DNA from: Lachnospiraceae bacterium
GTDB taxonomy: Bacteria; Bacillota; Clostridia; Lachnospirales; Lachnospiraceae
Direction of reading: 5' to 3'
Assembly (NCBI GenBank): GCA_017546025.1
Contig: JAFYYS010000003.1
Location: 21,945-85,944, forward strand
DNA length: 64,000 nt
Position numbers and translations under genes: made by a program. Position 1 is the first letter of the stretch, and each line of letters starts with the position of its first letter. The notes under the pieces are model-generated. The model saw only the letters and a program-made list of their open reading frames with translations. It had not been told where the DNA came from and ran no database searches. Positions 1 to 9,378 of the stretch are shown one piece after another.

Positions 1-637
1 GCTTCATCCGTCCGAGGCCGGCCTGCACAAGCGTTCCGGCAAGGATTCTGACCATATTGTAAAGGAATCCGTCGCCGGTCACGGAAATGATGATCTCGTC
101 TCCTTCCTTTCTGACCGTAATGTCGGAAACCGTTCTGACCTTCGTCTTAACCTGCGCTGCCGCAGCACAGAACGACGTATAATCGTGCGTTCCGGTAAGA
201 AGCGCCGCTGCCCTGTTCATTGCCTCGATATCCAGCTTCTCCCGCATGAAATGCACATAGCGGAACTGTAAAGGCGAGCACACCTCTCCCGTCAGGATGT
301 GGTATTCGTAAAGCTTGTGATGCGCATCGAAACGAGGCTGAAACTCTGCCGGAACTTCTTTTGACGAAATAATCCTTATGTCATCGGGCAGATACGTATT
401 CAGCGCCGGCGCATACCGCTCCGCGGGAATCGTCGCCTCGGTATCGAAAACCGCCACATTCCCGAGCGCATGCACGCCTGCATCGGTCCGGCTCGCGCCG
501 AGCAGCTCGGCTTCCAATCCCGTCAGCTTTTCGATGGCATTTTCCACAACCTCCTGCACGGCAAGCGCGCTGTTCTGGCGCTGCCAGCCGGCATATTCGG
601 TGCCGTCATATGCAATTGTCAGGCAGATTCTTCTCAT
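1..637 (-). CDS. truA: tRNA pseudouridine synthase A (partial, 3' end outside window)
   Basis: Converts uridine to pseudouridine at positions 38-40 of the tRNA anticodon arm. About 212 residues are present and the C-terminus lies beyond the left edge. The N-terminus reads MRRICLTIAYDGTEYAGWQR, and the family motif SRTDAGVHA (catalytic Asp at about residue 52) is visible. The family is usually 245-260 aa, so roughly 40 residues are missing. The ATG at 637 overlaps the ecfT stop in an ATGA arrangement, so truA is probably translationally coupled to ecfT. Position after the ECF genes and rplQ is the usual clostridial order. The identification is secure. Confidence 0.95.
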   Translation of the reverse strand, partial: MRRICLTIAYDGTEYAGWQRQNSALAVQEVVENAIEKLTGLEAELLGASRTDAGVHALGNVAVFDTEATIPAERYAPALNTYLPDDIRIISSKEVPAEFQPRFDAHHKLYEYHILTGEVCSPLQFRYVHFMREKLDIEAMNRAAALLTGTHDYTSFCAAAAQVKTKVRTVSDITVRKEGDEIIISVTGDGFLYNMVRILAGTLVQAGLGRMK

Positions 638-1434
638 AACCACCTTCTCAGTATGATAACCGTCGCGAGATAAAGCGCAAGGTACAAAAATGCCACGTAA
701 TCCCTTGCATGGAATGTAAGAGGGTGCATCTTCGTGCGCCCTTTGCCGCCGTTGTAGCAGCGCGCCTCCATCGCAAGCGCCAGGTCAAAGGCCCTTCGGA
801 ATGCCGCCAGAATCAGCGGGACGAAAATCGGTACCATTGCCTTCGCTCTCTTGATGAGCCCGCCGGTTTCGAAGTCCGCGCCTCTTGCCTGCTGTGCCTT
901 CATGATGCGGTCGGTTTCCTCAATCAGAATCGGGATGAACCGAAGCGCGATTGACATCATCGTTGCCAGATCGTGCACCGGCACCTTGATGAAGGTAAGC
1001 GGATACATGAGCCGCTCGAGGCCCTCCGTCAACTGCATCGGCGTCGTGGTAAAGGTCAAAAGCGACGAGCCGAGAATCAGAAAGATCAGTCTCGCTCCGA
1101 CAAATGCGCCGCGGTACAGTCCTTCCTTCGTGATCCGGAAGATCCACCACCGGACAAGCGTCTCGCCGGGCGTTAAAAAGAAATTGAAAATCACGGTTAA
1201 CAGAAGCAGGAACAGAATCGGCCGGAGTCCCTTCAGAATATAGCGAAGCGACACCTTCGAAAGGATGATGACACCGCCGAGAAAACACATCGCCACGAGC
1301 AAACCCGCAAAAGAGTCAAACAGAAACAGACTCACGAGATAGACCAGGCAGCCGATCAGCTTTACCCGGGGGTCCAGTCTGTGAATCAGTGACGAAACGG
1401 GATAGTATTGTCCGATTGTGATTTCCCGTAACAC
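634..1434 (-). CDS. ecfT: Energy-coupling factor transporter transmembrane protein EcfT
   Basis: Membrane scaffold of a group II ECF importer. It couples the ATPase pair to exchangeable substrate-binding S components for vitamins and metals. The 266 aa protein has about five hydrophobic segments. The cytoplasmic coupling region carries the two short Ala-Arg motifs of the family: AQQARGADF (ARG at 183-185) and AMEARCYNGG (224-226). The second reads ARC where ARG is common. It starts 6 bp after the fused ATPase gene and overlaps truA by 4 bp, so the three genes form one translational unit. No S component is encoded nearby, which fits a housekeeping module shared by scattered S proteins. Confidence 0.93.
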   Translation of the reverse strand: MLREITIGQYYPVSSLIHRLDPRVKLIGCLVYLVSLFLFDSFAGLLVAMCFLGGVIILSKVSLRYILKGLRPILFLLLLTVIFNFFLTPGETLVRWWIFRITKEGLYRGAFVGARLIFLILGSSLLTFTTTPMQLTEGLERLMYPLTFIKVPVHDLATMMSIALRFIPILIEETDRIMKAQQARGADFETGGLIKRAKAMVPIFVPLILAAFRRAFDLALAMEARCYNGGKGRTKMHPLTFHARDYVAFLYLALYLATVIILRRWL

Positions 1435-1440
1435 CGGTGT

Positions 1441-3219
1441 TTATTCCTTTCCCGAAAGAAGCGCCTTCTCCGCTGCCTCAATCGTTATGAAATCCATGGA
1501 GGGTTTCTCCTGCGGATGGAAAATGCCACGCATGATCTTCGTGATCTGCGGCACATCCAGTCCTACCCTCTTAAGCTCCTCCGTATGCGTGAACACCACC
1601 TCGGGCTTTCCTGCATACAAAAGGCTACCTCTGTCCATGACATGAATCCAGTTGGCGAAATTGGCCACATCCTCCATGCTGTGGGACACCAGAACGACCG
1701 TAATGCCGGCACGCTCCCTGATCTGCGCAATGGCCGAAAGAATTTCGTCCCTGCCGTGCGGATCAAGGCCCGCCGTCGGTTCGTCTAAAATCAATACTTC
1801 AGGATGCATTGCCATGACACCGGCAATCGCAACCCTTCTCTTCTGTCCGCCCGAAAGCGAAAGCGGTGAGTCGTTCCAGATGTCTTCGTCCACCTGTACG
1901 AGTTCCAATGCTTCCCTCGCGCGGGCAAGCTGTTCTTCCCCGCTAAGCCCCTGGTTCTTCGGGCCGAAGCAGACATCCTTTAAGACGGTTGCCTCAAACA
2001 GCTGGTCCTCCGGATACTGGAACACAAGGCCGACGTGGCTTCGGAGTTCCTTTCGGTTATACGATGCGGCATTGATGTCCTCGCCCTTATAAAGCACCTG
2101 CCCTTCGGACGGCTTCTCGAGGCCGTTCAGCATGCGGATTAATGTCGATTTGCCGGAGCCGGTCCGCCCGATCAGGCAGACAAATTCGCCCTTACGAATC
2201 TGCATCGAAACGTTCTTCAGCGCAACCTTTTCATATACGGTGCCGGTGCCGTACCGGTACGTGACATCCTTCAGCTCAATAAGCGGAGCCTCATGCTCCG
2301 ATAATAACGTAACGGACTCCTGCACCTTCTTAGGAAGCAAATCATACGGGTTCGAAACACGGTATTCTTCGGGCAGTTCGTGATACGCTTTGATGAACTC
2401 CTCTTCCGTCAGAATGTCCTCGGGAAGTGGGAAGCCCTTCTGTCTTAAGCGGTACGCAAGAACAGTCGCCTGCGGCGCGTCCAGCCCGAGCGCCGTCAGC
2501 TCGGAAACCCTTCTGAAGATCTCGCGCGGCGTTCCCTGCATCGCAATCTTTCCGTGGTCCATTACGATGACTCGGTCGGAAAATGTGACCTCGTTCATGT
2601 AGTGTGTAATCAGAAGCACGGTAATGTGCTCCTCCTGATTGAGCCTTCTTACGGTCGCAAGCACTTCCTTCCGGCCGTCCGGATCAAGCATCGCGGTCGG
2701 CTCGTCAAGGATGATACAGTCGGGCTTCATCGCCATGATGCCGGCAACGGCAATCCGCTGCTTCTGTCCGCCCGAAAGCCGATTTGGCGAATCGTCCTTC
2801 CGTTCGTACATGCCGACAGCCTTCAGGCATTCCTCTACGCGCTTTTCAATCTCCTTCGGCGGCACGCCGAGATTCTCGGGGCCGAAGGCAACGTCGTCTT
2901 CAACGACGGTTGCGATAATCTGATTGTCCGGGTTCTGAAATACCATGCCGGCGGCTTTTCGGATGTCAAAAAGCCGGTCCTCGTCCTTTGTATCCATGCC
3001 GAGTACAACGACACGTCCGTCGGTCGGAAGCAGCAGGGCATTGATATGCTTTGCAAGCGTTGACTTGCCGGAGCCGTTATGTCCGAGGATCGAAATGAAC
3101 TGTCCTCTTTCCACATCAAGGCATACGTCGTCAACGGCACGCTTTTCCCCGATCCGGTCACCGTTCTCGTCCCGTCTGATGTACTCATGGATTAAGTTTT
3201 CCGTAGTGATGATTCCCAT
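1441..3219 (-). CDS. ecfA: Energy-coupling factor transporter ATPase, EcfA1-EcfA2 fusion
   Basis: A single 592 aa reading frame contains both ECF ATPases, which most Firmicutes encode as two adjacent genes. Domain 1 (about 1-258) has Walker A GHNGSGKST (46-54), an FQNPDNQ Q-loop, LSGGQ (148-152) and a Walker B followed by LDEPTAMLDP. Its C-terminal region (about 259-285) contains PLPEDILTEEEF, as at the end of a free EcfA1. Domain 2 (about 312-592) repeats the set: GRTGSGKST (351-359), FQYPEDQ, LSGGQ (455-459) and LDEPTAGLDP. I chose the ATG at 3219 because AAAGGA lies just upstream; an in-frame ATG at 3240 has no better site. The join is in frame with no stop, so it is not a frameshift artefact. 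The gene lies downstream of the rplQ terminator and 6 bp ahead of ecfT. Confidence 0.92.
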   Translation of the reverse strand: MGIITTENLIHEYIRRDENGDRIGEKRAVDDVCLDVERGQFISILGHNGSGKSTLAKHINALLLPTDGRVVVLGMDTKDEDRLFDIRKAAGMVFQNPDNQIIATVVEDDVAFGPENLGVPPKEIEKRVEECLKAVGMYERKDDSPNRLSGGQKQRIAVAGIMAMKPDCIILDEPTAMLDPDGRKEVLATVRRLNQEEHITVLLITHYMNEVTFSDRVIVMDHGKIAMQGTPREIFRRVSELTALGLDAPQATVLAYRLRQKGFPLPEDILTEEEFIKAYHELPEEYRVSNPYDLLPKKVQESVTLLSEHEAPLIELKDVTYRYGTGTVYEKVALKNVSMQIRKGEFVCLIGRTGSGKSTLIRMLNGLEKPSEGQVLYKGEDINAASYNRKELRSHVGLVFQYPEDQLFEATVLKDVCFGPKNQGLSGEEQLARAREALELVQVDEDIWNDSPLSLSGGQKRRVAIAGVMAMHPEVLILDEPTAGLDPHGRDEILSAIAQIRERAGITVVLVSHSMEDVANFANWIHVMDRGSLLYAGKPEVVFTHTEELKRVGLDVPQITKIMRGIFHPQEKPSMDFITIEAAEKALLSGKE

Positions 3220-3253
3220 GACAATCCTTTTGCGTGGCATTTGCCACAGTCAG

Positions 3254-3293
3254 AATAAAAAAGCAGCGCAGCCGGTAAAAGGCTACGCTGCTC
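3254..3293 (-). terminator. Rho-independent terminator after rplQ
   Basis: On the minus strand an 11 bp GC-rich stem (GCAGCGTAGCC pairing with GGCTGCGCTGC) is followed by six T residues. It lies 12 bp after the rplQ stop and should end most transcription of the ribosomal operon before the ECF genes. No clear promoter follows it, so ecfA may depend on read-through or on a weak promoter. Confidence 0.88.
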
Positions 3294-3304
3294 ACATGCA
3301 ATAC

Positions 3305-3838
3305 TTATACGAGCTCGATCAAAACTTCCATCGCCGCATCACCCTTACGAGGGCCGATCTTTACGATCCGGGTATAACCGCCCTTGCGGCCGGCATACTT
3401 CGGTCCGATTTCATCGAACATCTTGGCAATCAGGTCAACTTCCTTAACTGCCTTTCTGCCCTTCTGCTCGGCATCATATTTCGTTACCGGATAGAAGAAA
3501 GAAAGCATCTCTCTTCTTGCATGAAGTCTGCTGGGGCTGTCCTTCTTGATGGTCTTGGTCGCCTCAATCATGACGTCCTTCTTCTTACCATCGACAACTT
3601 CCTTTACTCTTCTGCCGTCTTTATCCTTCTGCGCAACCTTGTAGGTTACGGTAACGGTCTCGTAGTTATCCTTTTCTTTCGCAGCCATCGTAATGTACTT
3701 CTCGGCGATCCGGCGGATCTCCTTAGCTCTGGCTTCGGTCGTTACAATTTTACCATTGGAAAGCAGAGCGGTAACCTGGTTTCTCAACAAGGCTTTTCTC
3801 TGATTTGAAGTTCTTCCAAGCTTTCTGTAGCCTGCCAT
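3305..3838 (-). CDS. rplQ: 50S ribosomal protein L17
   Basis: Large-subunit protein near the exit of the peptide tunnel. The 177 aa product begins [20 protein letters not shown] and ends in the conserved [18 protein letters not shown]. It is longer than the roughly 120 aa L17 of Bacillus because of a lysine-rich insertion at about residues 60-100, a form seen in Clostridia. The start at 3838 follows GGAGG with 5 bp spacing; an upstream in-frame ATG at 3850 is less likely. It is the last gene of the alpha operon, 38 bp after rpoA and directly before a terminator. Confidence 0.96.
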   Translation of the reverse strand: MAGYRKLGRTSNQRKALLRNQVTALLSNGKIVTTEARAKEIRRIAEKYITMAAKEKDNYETVTVTYKVAQKDKDGRRVKEVVDGKKKDVMIEATKTIKKDSPSRLHARREMLSFFYPVTKYDAEQKGRKAVKEVDLIAKMFDEIGPKYAGRKGGYTRIVKIGPRKGDAAMEVLIELV

Positions 3839-3888
3839 GTTAACCTCCATCTTGCCGCTTGGGCGGCACTATTTAGTAATGGCGAAAA

Positions 3889-4848
3889 TTACTCATCGCC
3901 TAAGTTCAAAGACAATCCAAGTTCTTTCAGCTTGGACAGAACTTCCTCCAAAGACTTGCGGCCCAGGTTACGAACCTTCATCATATCTTCGGAAGTCTTA
4001 TTGCACAGTTCTTCGACCGTATTGATGCCGGCACGCTTCAGGCAGTTGTAGGAACGTACGGAAAGCTCGAGTTCGTCGATGTTCATCTCGAGAACCTTCT
4101 CCTTCTCGTTGCTTACGCTCTCTACCATAACCTCAGCGGTCTTAGCGCTCTCGGAAAGGTCGATGAAAAGATTCAAATGCTCACTCAAAACCTTGGCTGC
4201 AAGGCTGATAGCCTCGTCGGGAGCCAAAGTTCCGTTGGTAAATACATCCAATGTAAGCTTGTCGTAATCGGTCATCTGGCCGACACGGGTATTCTCAACC
4301 GTAAGGTTGACACGCTCTACCGGAGTGTAGATGGAATCCACGGCAATAACACCGATGGGGGTATCCTCTTTCTTGTTCCGGTCAGCACTGATATAGCCTC
4401 TGCCCTTGGTGATGGTCAGCTCCATATAAAGCCGGCTGTCCGCGCCGCCGTTAAGCGTAGCGATAACCTGATCGGGATTCATGATCTCGATCTCGGAATC
4501 GGCATGAATATCACGGGCGGTAACAACACCTTCACCGGAATACTCGATATATGCGGTTTTGGGCTCATTTGAATCACTGTTATTCTTAATCGCGAGACTC
4601 TTGATGTTCATGATGATCTCGGTAACATCCTCCATGACACCGGGGATGCAACTGAGCTCATGTACAACACCGTCAATCTTCACCTGGCTTACGGCAGCGC
4701 CGGGCAGGGAAGAAAGCATGATTCTTCTGAGGGAATTGCCCAGAGTGGTACCATAACCTCTCTCAAGGGGTTCCACAACAAAACGGCCATACTTCTTGTC
4801 TTCGGAAATCTCTGCAATCTCAATCCTAGGCTTTTCGAAATCAAACAT
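3889..4848 (-). CDS. rpoA: DNA-directed RNA polymerase subunit alpha
   Basis: Alpha subunit, which assembles RNA polymerase and contacts upstream promoter elements and activators. 319 aa. The N-terminal assembly domain begins [14 protein letters not shown] and includes the [20 protein letters not shown] signature. A flexible linker follows, and the C-terminal domain (about 250-310) has [14 protein letters not shown] and the helix-hairpin-helix region [12 protein letters not shown]. The start has an AGGAGGGG site. It lies between rpsD and rplQ as in nearly all Firmicutes. Confidence 0.98.
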   Translation of the reverse strand: MFDFEKPRIEIAEISEDKKYGRFVVEPLERGYGTTLGNSLRRIMLSSLPGAAVSQVKIDGVVHELSCIPGVMEDVTEIIMNIKSLAIKNNSDSNEPKTAYIEYSGEGVVTARDIHADSEIEIMNPDQVIATLNGGADSRLYMELTITKGRGYISADRNKKEDTPIGVIAVDSIYTPVERVNLTVENTRVGQMTDYDKLTLDVFTNGTLAPDEAISLAAKVLSEHLNLFIDLSESAKTAEVMVESVSNEKEKVLEMNIDELELSVRSYNCLKRAGINTVEELCNKTSEDMMKVRNLGRKSLEEVLSKLKELGLSLNLGDE

Positions 4849-4890
4849 ATGTGCCCCTCCTTATGGGTATAACCGTTATATTCCTCTTTA

Positions 4891-5493
4891 TTATTTGGAA
4901 TACAACTCGACGATAAGCACCTCATTTACCGGAACATCAATCTGGTCTCTGGTCGGATACTCGTTAACGGAACCGGTAAGGTTCTCGGAATCGGCGGTAA
5001 GCCAAGCCGGAACAGCTCTGCCGTTCGTGGACTCGAGAATATCCTTGAATCTCTGAGCGGCCTTGTTCTTGCCTTTCTCGGAGATGGCGATGGAATCGCC
5101 GGGCTTAACAGTATAAGAAGGAATGTTTACACACTTGCCATTAACAAGTACATGCTTGTGGTCAACAATCTGACGAGCCTCCTGACGGGTTCTTGCGAAA
5201 CCGAGACGGAAGATAACATTATCAAGTCTGGTCTCAAGAAGAATCATCAGGTTCTCACCGGTCGTTCCGAGCTTCATCTTCTTAGCCTTATCGAAGTTGT
5301 TACGGAAAGGCTTCTCGAGAACACCGTAAATAAACTTGGCCTTCTGCTTCTCACGAAGCTGCATGCCATACTCACTGACTTTCTTGCCCGCTCTCAAATT
5401 CGTGCGGTTGCTTTTCTTATCAAGGCCGATCACGGAAGGCTCAATACCCAGCGAACGGCATCTCTTTAAAACAGGACCCATTTCTCTAGCCAT
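4891..5493 (-). CDS. rpsD: 30S ribosomal protein S4
   Basis: Primary 16S rRNA-binding protein that nucleates 30S assembly and in many bacteria represses its own operon. 200 aa, with the RNA-binding S4 fold at about residues 91-155 ([20 protein letters not shown]). The N-terminus ([14 protein letters not shown]) is the variant form without the multi-Cys zinc motif. The start follows AAGGAGGG. It lies in the alpha operon between rpsK and rpoA, so any S4 feedback could act on the long leader upstream of rpsM. Confidence 0.97.
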   Translation of the reverse strand: MAREMGPVLKRCRSLGIEPSVIGLDKKSNRTNLRAGKKVSEYGMQLREKQKAKFIYGVLEKPFRNNFDKAKKMKLGTTGENLMILLETRLDNVIFRLGFARTRQEARQIVDHKHVLVNGKCVNIPSYTVKPGDSIAISEKGKNKAAQRFKDILESTNGRAVPAWLTADSENLTGSVNEYPTRDQIDVPVNEVLIVELYSK

Positions 5494-5512
5494 TTTATTA
5501 TTCCCTCCTTAA

Positions 5513-5914
5513 TCAGACTCTACGACGCTTAGGCGGTCTGCATCCGTTGTGCGGAACCGGCGTTACGTCTTTGATGCTGGTTACATTGATACCGCTTGCC
5601 TGAAGCGCGCGGATTGCTGCCTCACGTCCCGAACCGGGTCCCTTAACCATAACGTCAACGGACTTAAGACCGTGAGGGATTGCTGCCTTAGCAGCGGTTT
5701 CAGCTGCCATCTGAGCAGCGTAAGGGGTGGACTTTCTGGAGCCGCGGAAACCAAGACCGCCGGCGCTTGCCCAAGAGATAGCGTTACCCTCGGCGTCTGT
5801 CAGGGTAACAATTGTATTATTGAAGGAAGACTGGATGTGTGCCTGACCGTGGTCAACGTTCTTCTTGACACGCTTCTTTGCTCCCTTTTTCGGTGCAACT
5901 AATTTCTTAGCCAT
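5513..5914 (-). CDS. rpsK: 30S ribosomal protein S11
   Basis: Platform protein of the small subunit, next to the Shine-Dalgarno/anti-Shine-Dalgarno helix. 133 aa, lysine-rich N-terminus, then the conserved core ([33 protein letters not shown]) and the C-terminal RPPKRRRV. I place the start at the ATG at 5914, which has GGAGG seven bases upstream; a GTG immediately before it would extend the protein by one residue. It lies 35 bp after rpsM and 19 bp before rpsD. Confidence 0.97.
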   Translation of the reverse strand: MAKKLVAPKKGAKKRVKKNVDHGQAHIQSSFNNTIVTLTDAEGNAISWASAGGLGFRGSRKSTPYAAQMAAETAAKAAIPHGLKSVDVMVKGPGSGREAAIRALQASGINVTSIKDVTPVPHNGCRPPKRRRV

Positions 5915-5949
5915 CACGAAACCTCCTAATCAGTTTTCACAAAGTAATA

Positions 5950-6318
5950 TTATTTCTTCTTGTTGGCAACGGTACGCTTCGGACCCTTACGCGTTCTTGC
6001 GTTGGTCTTGGTCTTCTGTCCGCGAACAGGAAGTCCCTTTCTGTGACGTACTCCTCTGTAGCAACCGATTTCCTGAAGTCTCTTGATGTTCAGGGCAATT
6101 TCTCTCTTCAGGTCACCTTCAACCGTCATCGTCTCATCGATGATGGTGGCAATTCTCTTAACCTCATCATCGGTAAGATCGCGGACGCGGGTGTCCGGAT
6201 TCACTTCTGCCTGGGCAAGAATACGATTGGCGCTTACTCTGCCGATACCGTAGATGTAGGTAAGACCAATCTCGACACGTTTCTCTCTGGGTAAGTCAAC
6301 ACCACTGATACGAGCCAT
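5950..6318 (-). CDS. rpsM: 30S ribosomal protein S13
   Basis: Head protein of the small subunit, contacting the P-site tRNA and the 50S bridge. 122 aa, starting [20 protein letters not shown], with the helix-two-turn-helix [17 protein letters not shown] and the basic tail [24 protein letters not shown] lies nine bases upstream of the ATG. It is preceded by an unusually long structured intergenic region (6319-6635). Confidence 0.97.
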   Translation of the reverse strand: MARISGVDLPREKRVEIGLTYIYGIGRVSANRILAQAEVNPDTRVRDLTDDEVKRIATIIDETMTVEGDLKREIALNIKRLQEIGCYRGVRHRKGLPVRGQKTKTNARTRKGPKRTVANKKK

Positions 6319-6635
6319 GTACTAAAACCTCCGTAAATAATAAAATAATGTCGGGCAAATGCCCGGGACCGCAGTCCCCGGGAGTACTCTCCCTGCCGGT
6401 TTATCCGGCCAGCCGCTTTAAAGTGTGACAGCCCGAATGCTCGGAACCGAAAGCCCGTGTAGATACTCACGGACTAAGACCAAGTCGTCTTTCCTTGCCT
6501 GACGCTCTTCGTCCACACTATCACAATGTTTGCCGTTTTACGGGTTAATAAAACGACGATTGCAACACAAAAAGCAAGTGCTGTTCTATCGAGTCACCAA
6601 TACTCTTCGGAACAACGCCTCAAGTACTGATGTTA
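6319..6635 (-). promoter_or_regulatory. 317-bp structured leader between rpmJ and rpsM
   Basis: No gene is visible here. On the minus strand the RNA could form several hairpins: 6534-6555 (CGTTTTA/TAAAACG), 6395-6409 (GCCGG/CCGGC), 6362-6382 (CCCGGG/CCCGGG with an ACTGCGG-type loop) and 6352-6365 (CGGGC/GCCCG) just before the rpsM ribosome binding site. The last two overlap, so they are mutually exclusive, as in a regulatory switch. A leader before rpsM is where S4 autoregulation acts in E. coli; here that role is inference. I saw no good -35/-10 pair inside it. Confidence 0.5.
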
Positions 6636-6749
6636 TCAGCCTTGTTTCTGTTTGTGTTTGGGGTTTTCACAAATGATCATGATGGCCCCTTTTCTCTTGA
6701 TGATTTTGCATTTTTCGCAAATGGGCTTTACTGAAGATCTCACTTTCAT
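6636..6749 (-). CDS. rpmJ: 50S ribosomal protein L36 (zinc form)
   Basis: Smallest large-subunit protein, 37 aa ([20 protein letters not shown] and on to a KHKQKQG tail). The zinc ligands Cys11, Cys14, Cys27 and His32 are all present, so it is the C+ form rather than the zinc-independent paralogue. An AGGAG site lies about 12 bases upstream of the ATG at 6749. It is normally next to infA, but here a two-gene accessory unit separates the two. Confidence 0.96.
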   Translation of the reverse strand: MKVRSSVKPICEKCKIIKRKGAIMIICENPKHKQKQG

Positions 6750-6781
6750 AAGTAAATACACTCCTTTCCTCAAAAAAAGTC

Positions 6782-6811
6782 CGTATACTATACTAACAGA
6801 ACGATTTGCAA
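6782..6811 (-). promoter_or_regulatory. Candidate promoter upstream of rpmJ
   Basis: An AT-rich stretch about 35 bp before rpmJ contains TTGCAA (6806-6811) and overlapping -10-like words (TATACG 6782-6787 with 18 bp spacing, TAGTAT 6785-6790 with 15 bp). The exact hexamers are ambiguous. A promoter here is expected because a strong terminator (6900-6936) separates rpmJ from the genes further upstream. Confidence 0.4.
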
Positions 6812-6899
6812 ATTGCAAGCATTATTTTCGGGAAAATGCAAGAAAATATGGGGCTTTTCAGCACTTTCCCGAGGGTTCCTCTCTTTTTATAATAAGGAA

Positions 6900-6936
6900 A
6901 AGCACCGCTGCCGTCTTCATGACGGCAGCGGTGCCT
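6900..6936 (-). terminator. Terminator after the VanZ-like gene
   Basis: A perfect 14 bp inverted repeat (GCACCGCTGCCGTC, loop of five bases, then its complement; 6902-6934) lies about 50 bp after the VanZ-like stop. Reading in the minus direction it is followed by TTTTCCTT. It isolates the accessory unit from rpmJ. Confidence 0.85.
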
Positions 6937-6987
6937 GATTTTCGGTTGATACCTTATCCGTTTTACACGGCAGAACGGTCCGTTTCC

Positions 6988-7674
6988 CTACTTCTTTCCG
7001 ATCAGATTGGTTTTCTTCCAGAGCTTCACCGTAAGCGGGTTCCAAAGGATGATAAACCCGAGGATGACTCCGGAAAAGTTCAAAATCACATCATCGATAT
7101 CCATGCTTCCGCGTCCGGTCCCGAACTGCACAAGTTCCACAAGGCAGATGAGCACAAGCATGCACGGAAGAAAGACATACCATTTCCGCATTCCCTTAAA
7201 CAGGAACGGAACAAACCATGCCATCGGCATGAAAAGAATCACATTTCCGATCAGGTTCGACGCCACCTGCCGGATGCGAAGCGTACGGTTGTGATACGCG
7301 TCGATATAAAGCCGTATCGTCTGAAAAGGTTTCAGCGAGTACCTGTCCTCCGGCGCCCACCAGTGGTAATAGTTCCGCTCGCCGCCGAACAGCAGCCACA
7401 AAAGGACAAGCAGGTAGACTGCGAACATGACTGCCATGGCGAACCTTGCCGCCTTAGGGCGCTTCGCGCGCGTCGTTCCCGCGAGCAGAAAGCATGTTCC
7501 GAAAAATGCCACGCCGGCGATCAGAATGCCTGCCTGCAACAGAGATTCCATTCCGATCAGGTGCCCGTTATGCTCGGATACCAGGAATACGAACATCAGC
7601 GCCCCGGTCGCCAGGAACGCCAGCACAGCGGCGACCTTCCACAAATTGATTCCGTTACTCTTCTTACGACTCAT
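6988..7674 (-). CDS. VanZ-like membrane protein
   Basis: Integral membrane protein of 228 aa with about five hydrophobic segments. The VanZ-like domain lies in the C-terminal half: NLIGNVILFMPMAWFVPFLF, then LVELVQFGTGRGSMDIDDVI with the conserved acidic/Gly pattern, then a final helix. VanZ-family proteins are linked to low-level teicoplanin resistance and to altered lipid or envelope properties, but most members have no assigned reaction. The start overlaps the end of the upstream lipoprotein by 11 bp, so the two are co-expressed. Their place inside the ribosomal operon is unusual. Family assignment is firm; function is not. Confidence 0.85.
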   Translation of the reverse strand: MSRKKSNGINLWKVAAVLAFLATGALMFVFLVSEHNGHLIGMESLLQAGILIAGVAFFGTCFLLAGTTRAKRPKAARFAMAVMFAVYLLVLLWLLFGGERNYYHWWAPEDRYSLKPFQTIRLYIDAYHNRTLRIRQVASNLIGNVILFMPMAWFVPFLFKGMRKWYVFLPCMLVLICLVELVQFGTGRGSMDIDDVILNFSGVILGFIILWNPLTVKLWKKTNLIGKK

Positions 7675-9348
7675 TATGCGCGATTCTTTCCCCTACCAGT
7701 TTGAAGACCTGCTTACCGTCCTTCGTTTTCACGGCTTCCGTGTGATTCGGATATCCGTCTTCTTCATAGTCGTCCTTTTCGGTCCCGACAACAGCGCCGT
7801 CTCTTGTGACCGTGCGCTCAATGCCGGTTTGGTTCCCGTTTGCATCAAAGGTATAGCTGACTGTTTCGGTAATGTGCATTTCCGTGTCAAACCATTCTTC
7901 TTCGCCGAACTCGTAATAGTCACTGCCGTAACCGATCTTATAAGCGCAGCTCTTTACTTCCTTTACAAGCCTTCCGTCCGCATCATAGGTGTAACGGCAG
8001 TCAAGCTTGCCCGCGTCGCCGACATGGCCGTATTGTCTCGTGACACGGCCCTTCCGGTCATATTCATAACGGAACTCACATCCGGATTTCGTGTTGTTGA
8101 TTTCATGAACCAGGCGGCCGTTCTGATACGTATTGTCATGCCACAGGACATCCTCGATAAAGGCGAAGCAGTTCTCCGTCTCCCTTCGGCCACACGCTTC
8201 ATTTCGCCTTCTTTGACAATCCTGCCGTTTGCTGACAGGTTCAAATCTCCGAGGAAAATGCCATTGCGAAGCTTCTCTGCATCCTCTTCCGACGGATACA
8301 CCAAAAGTCCCTTTACCGTTTCCATCGGATTACCGTCCGAATCAACGGCATCATGCATGATTCCAATCAACATAACCGCGCCGTCGTCATGATAAAACAG
8401 GAACAGCTTAAGAGCCTCTTTGCCGGTAAGCTCATCGGTATACACTGCCGAAGCAAAGCGCCCCGTTTCGTCCTTCTTTACGGCGTACCGGTATACCTGA
8501 TGCATATAAACCTTTCCGGCCGTGGATTCTTTCCTGTCCGAAAAACTCAGGTTGCCGTCCTCTGCATACTCGTAGATGTAGGTATAGTCCAAACTCTTTT
8601 GAAGCTTATCATTTTCAACCGTAAAGGTGAGGTACCTGCTTTCATTTCCGTGATCATCGAATTCTTGCAGTGAAAGAGATAACAGATTTCCGGTTTTGAC
8701 CGTAGTCGTAGGCAGCTGATACACCGCCTTTGACACAAGCCTTCCGGTTTCGTCATATTCCGAATAGGAAAAACTGTGGTCCGCCTGAAAATAAAGGACA
8801 TTTCCTTCGGCATCTCTTTCATAATAGTCGGCAACATACTCGCGGTTTCCTCCGAGAACCGTCAGTGTGCCGTATGCCGTGTGATACTCTTCTGCTACCG
8901 TTTCCCCGTTCAAAAGATACTTTACCGCTGCGGGAGCATCGGGATCATACTTGTCGGCATAAAGCTTTATAACTTCATCATAAGAAGCTGTGGCAGGTTT
9001 CCCGTTGACCGTGGTTTCCAAGGTCATCTGCCCGGCATAAACCGTCGTCTCCTGATACCAATACTGTTCCTCATTCAGTACCGAGGTGCGGATCTTGTCC
9101 GTCAGCTCGGTCTGCGTGAACTTTGCATCGCGCTTAAGCGGCGTCGATTCCGGAAAATCCTCCGGCAGTTCGACGGCCGGTCCGGTCGGTTCAGGTGACG
9201 GTTCCACAGTCACGTCCGCGGTGGGCGTTACGCTCACTTCTTCCGTCGGCGTCGGTGTCACATTTTCCTTCTTTTCATTCCCGTTCTTTTCGCATGCGCA
9301 AAGTGCGAGAACGCAAAACAGTGTTATCAGTAAAAGATGCTTTTTCAC
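7664..9348 (-). CDS. Lipoprotein with YD-repeat-like segments, interrupted by a frameshift
   Basis: The N-terminus is a lipoprotein signal (MKKHLLLITLFCVLALCAC; Cys19 modified), followed by a Thr/Pro/Glu linker. The body contains repeated short units such as YSEYDETGRLVSKAVY and YIYEYAEDGNLSF. The first frame runs well to about 8190 (EMKRVAEG) and then turns into out-of-frame sequence ending at 7963. The next frame resumes immediately with ETENCFAFIEDVLWHDNTY and continues with more units (RYEYDRKGRVTRQYG, CRYTYDADGRLV) to a stop at 7664. One missing G in a GGG run near 8182-8185 would restore a 561 aa protein. It starts with GTG at 9348 behind AGGGGG. The role is unknown; such repeats resemble YD/Rhs-type beta units in secreted proteins. 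The shift may be a sequencing error or a real lesion. Confidence 0.75.
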
Positions 9349-9378
9349 AGTTGTTTCCCCCTTACTGTTTCTTTCTTT

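Noticed and set aside
6652..7704. 350 aa plus-strand frame opposite the VanZ-like gene and rpmJ
   Set aside because: Antisense to rpmJ and VanZ, and it runs through the terminator at 6900-6936.
7963..8180. C-terminal part of the first lipoprotein frame as real coding sequence
   Set aside because: It is Arg/Ser/Met-rich and unlike the rest, while the next frame continues the repeat pattern to a stop that overlaps VanZ.
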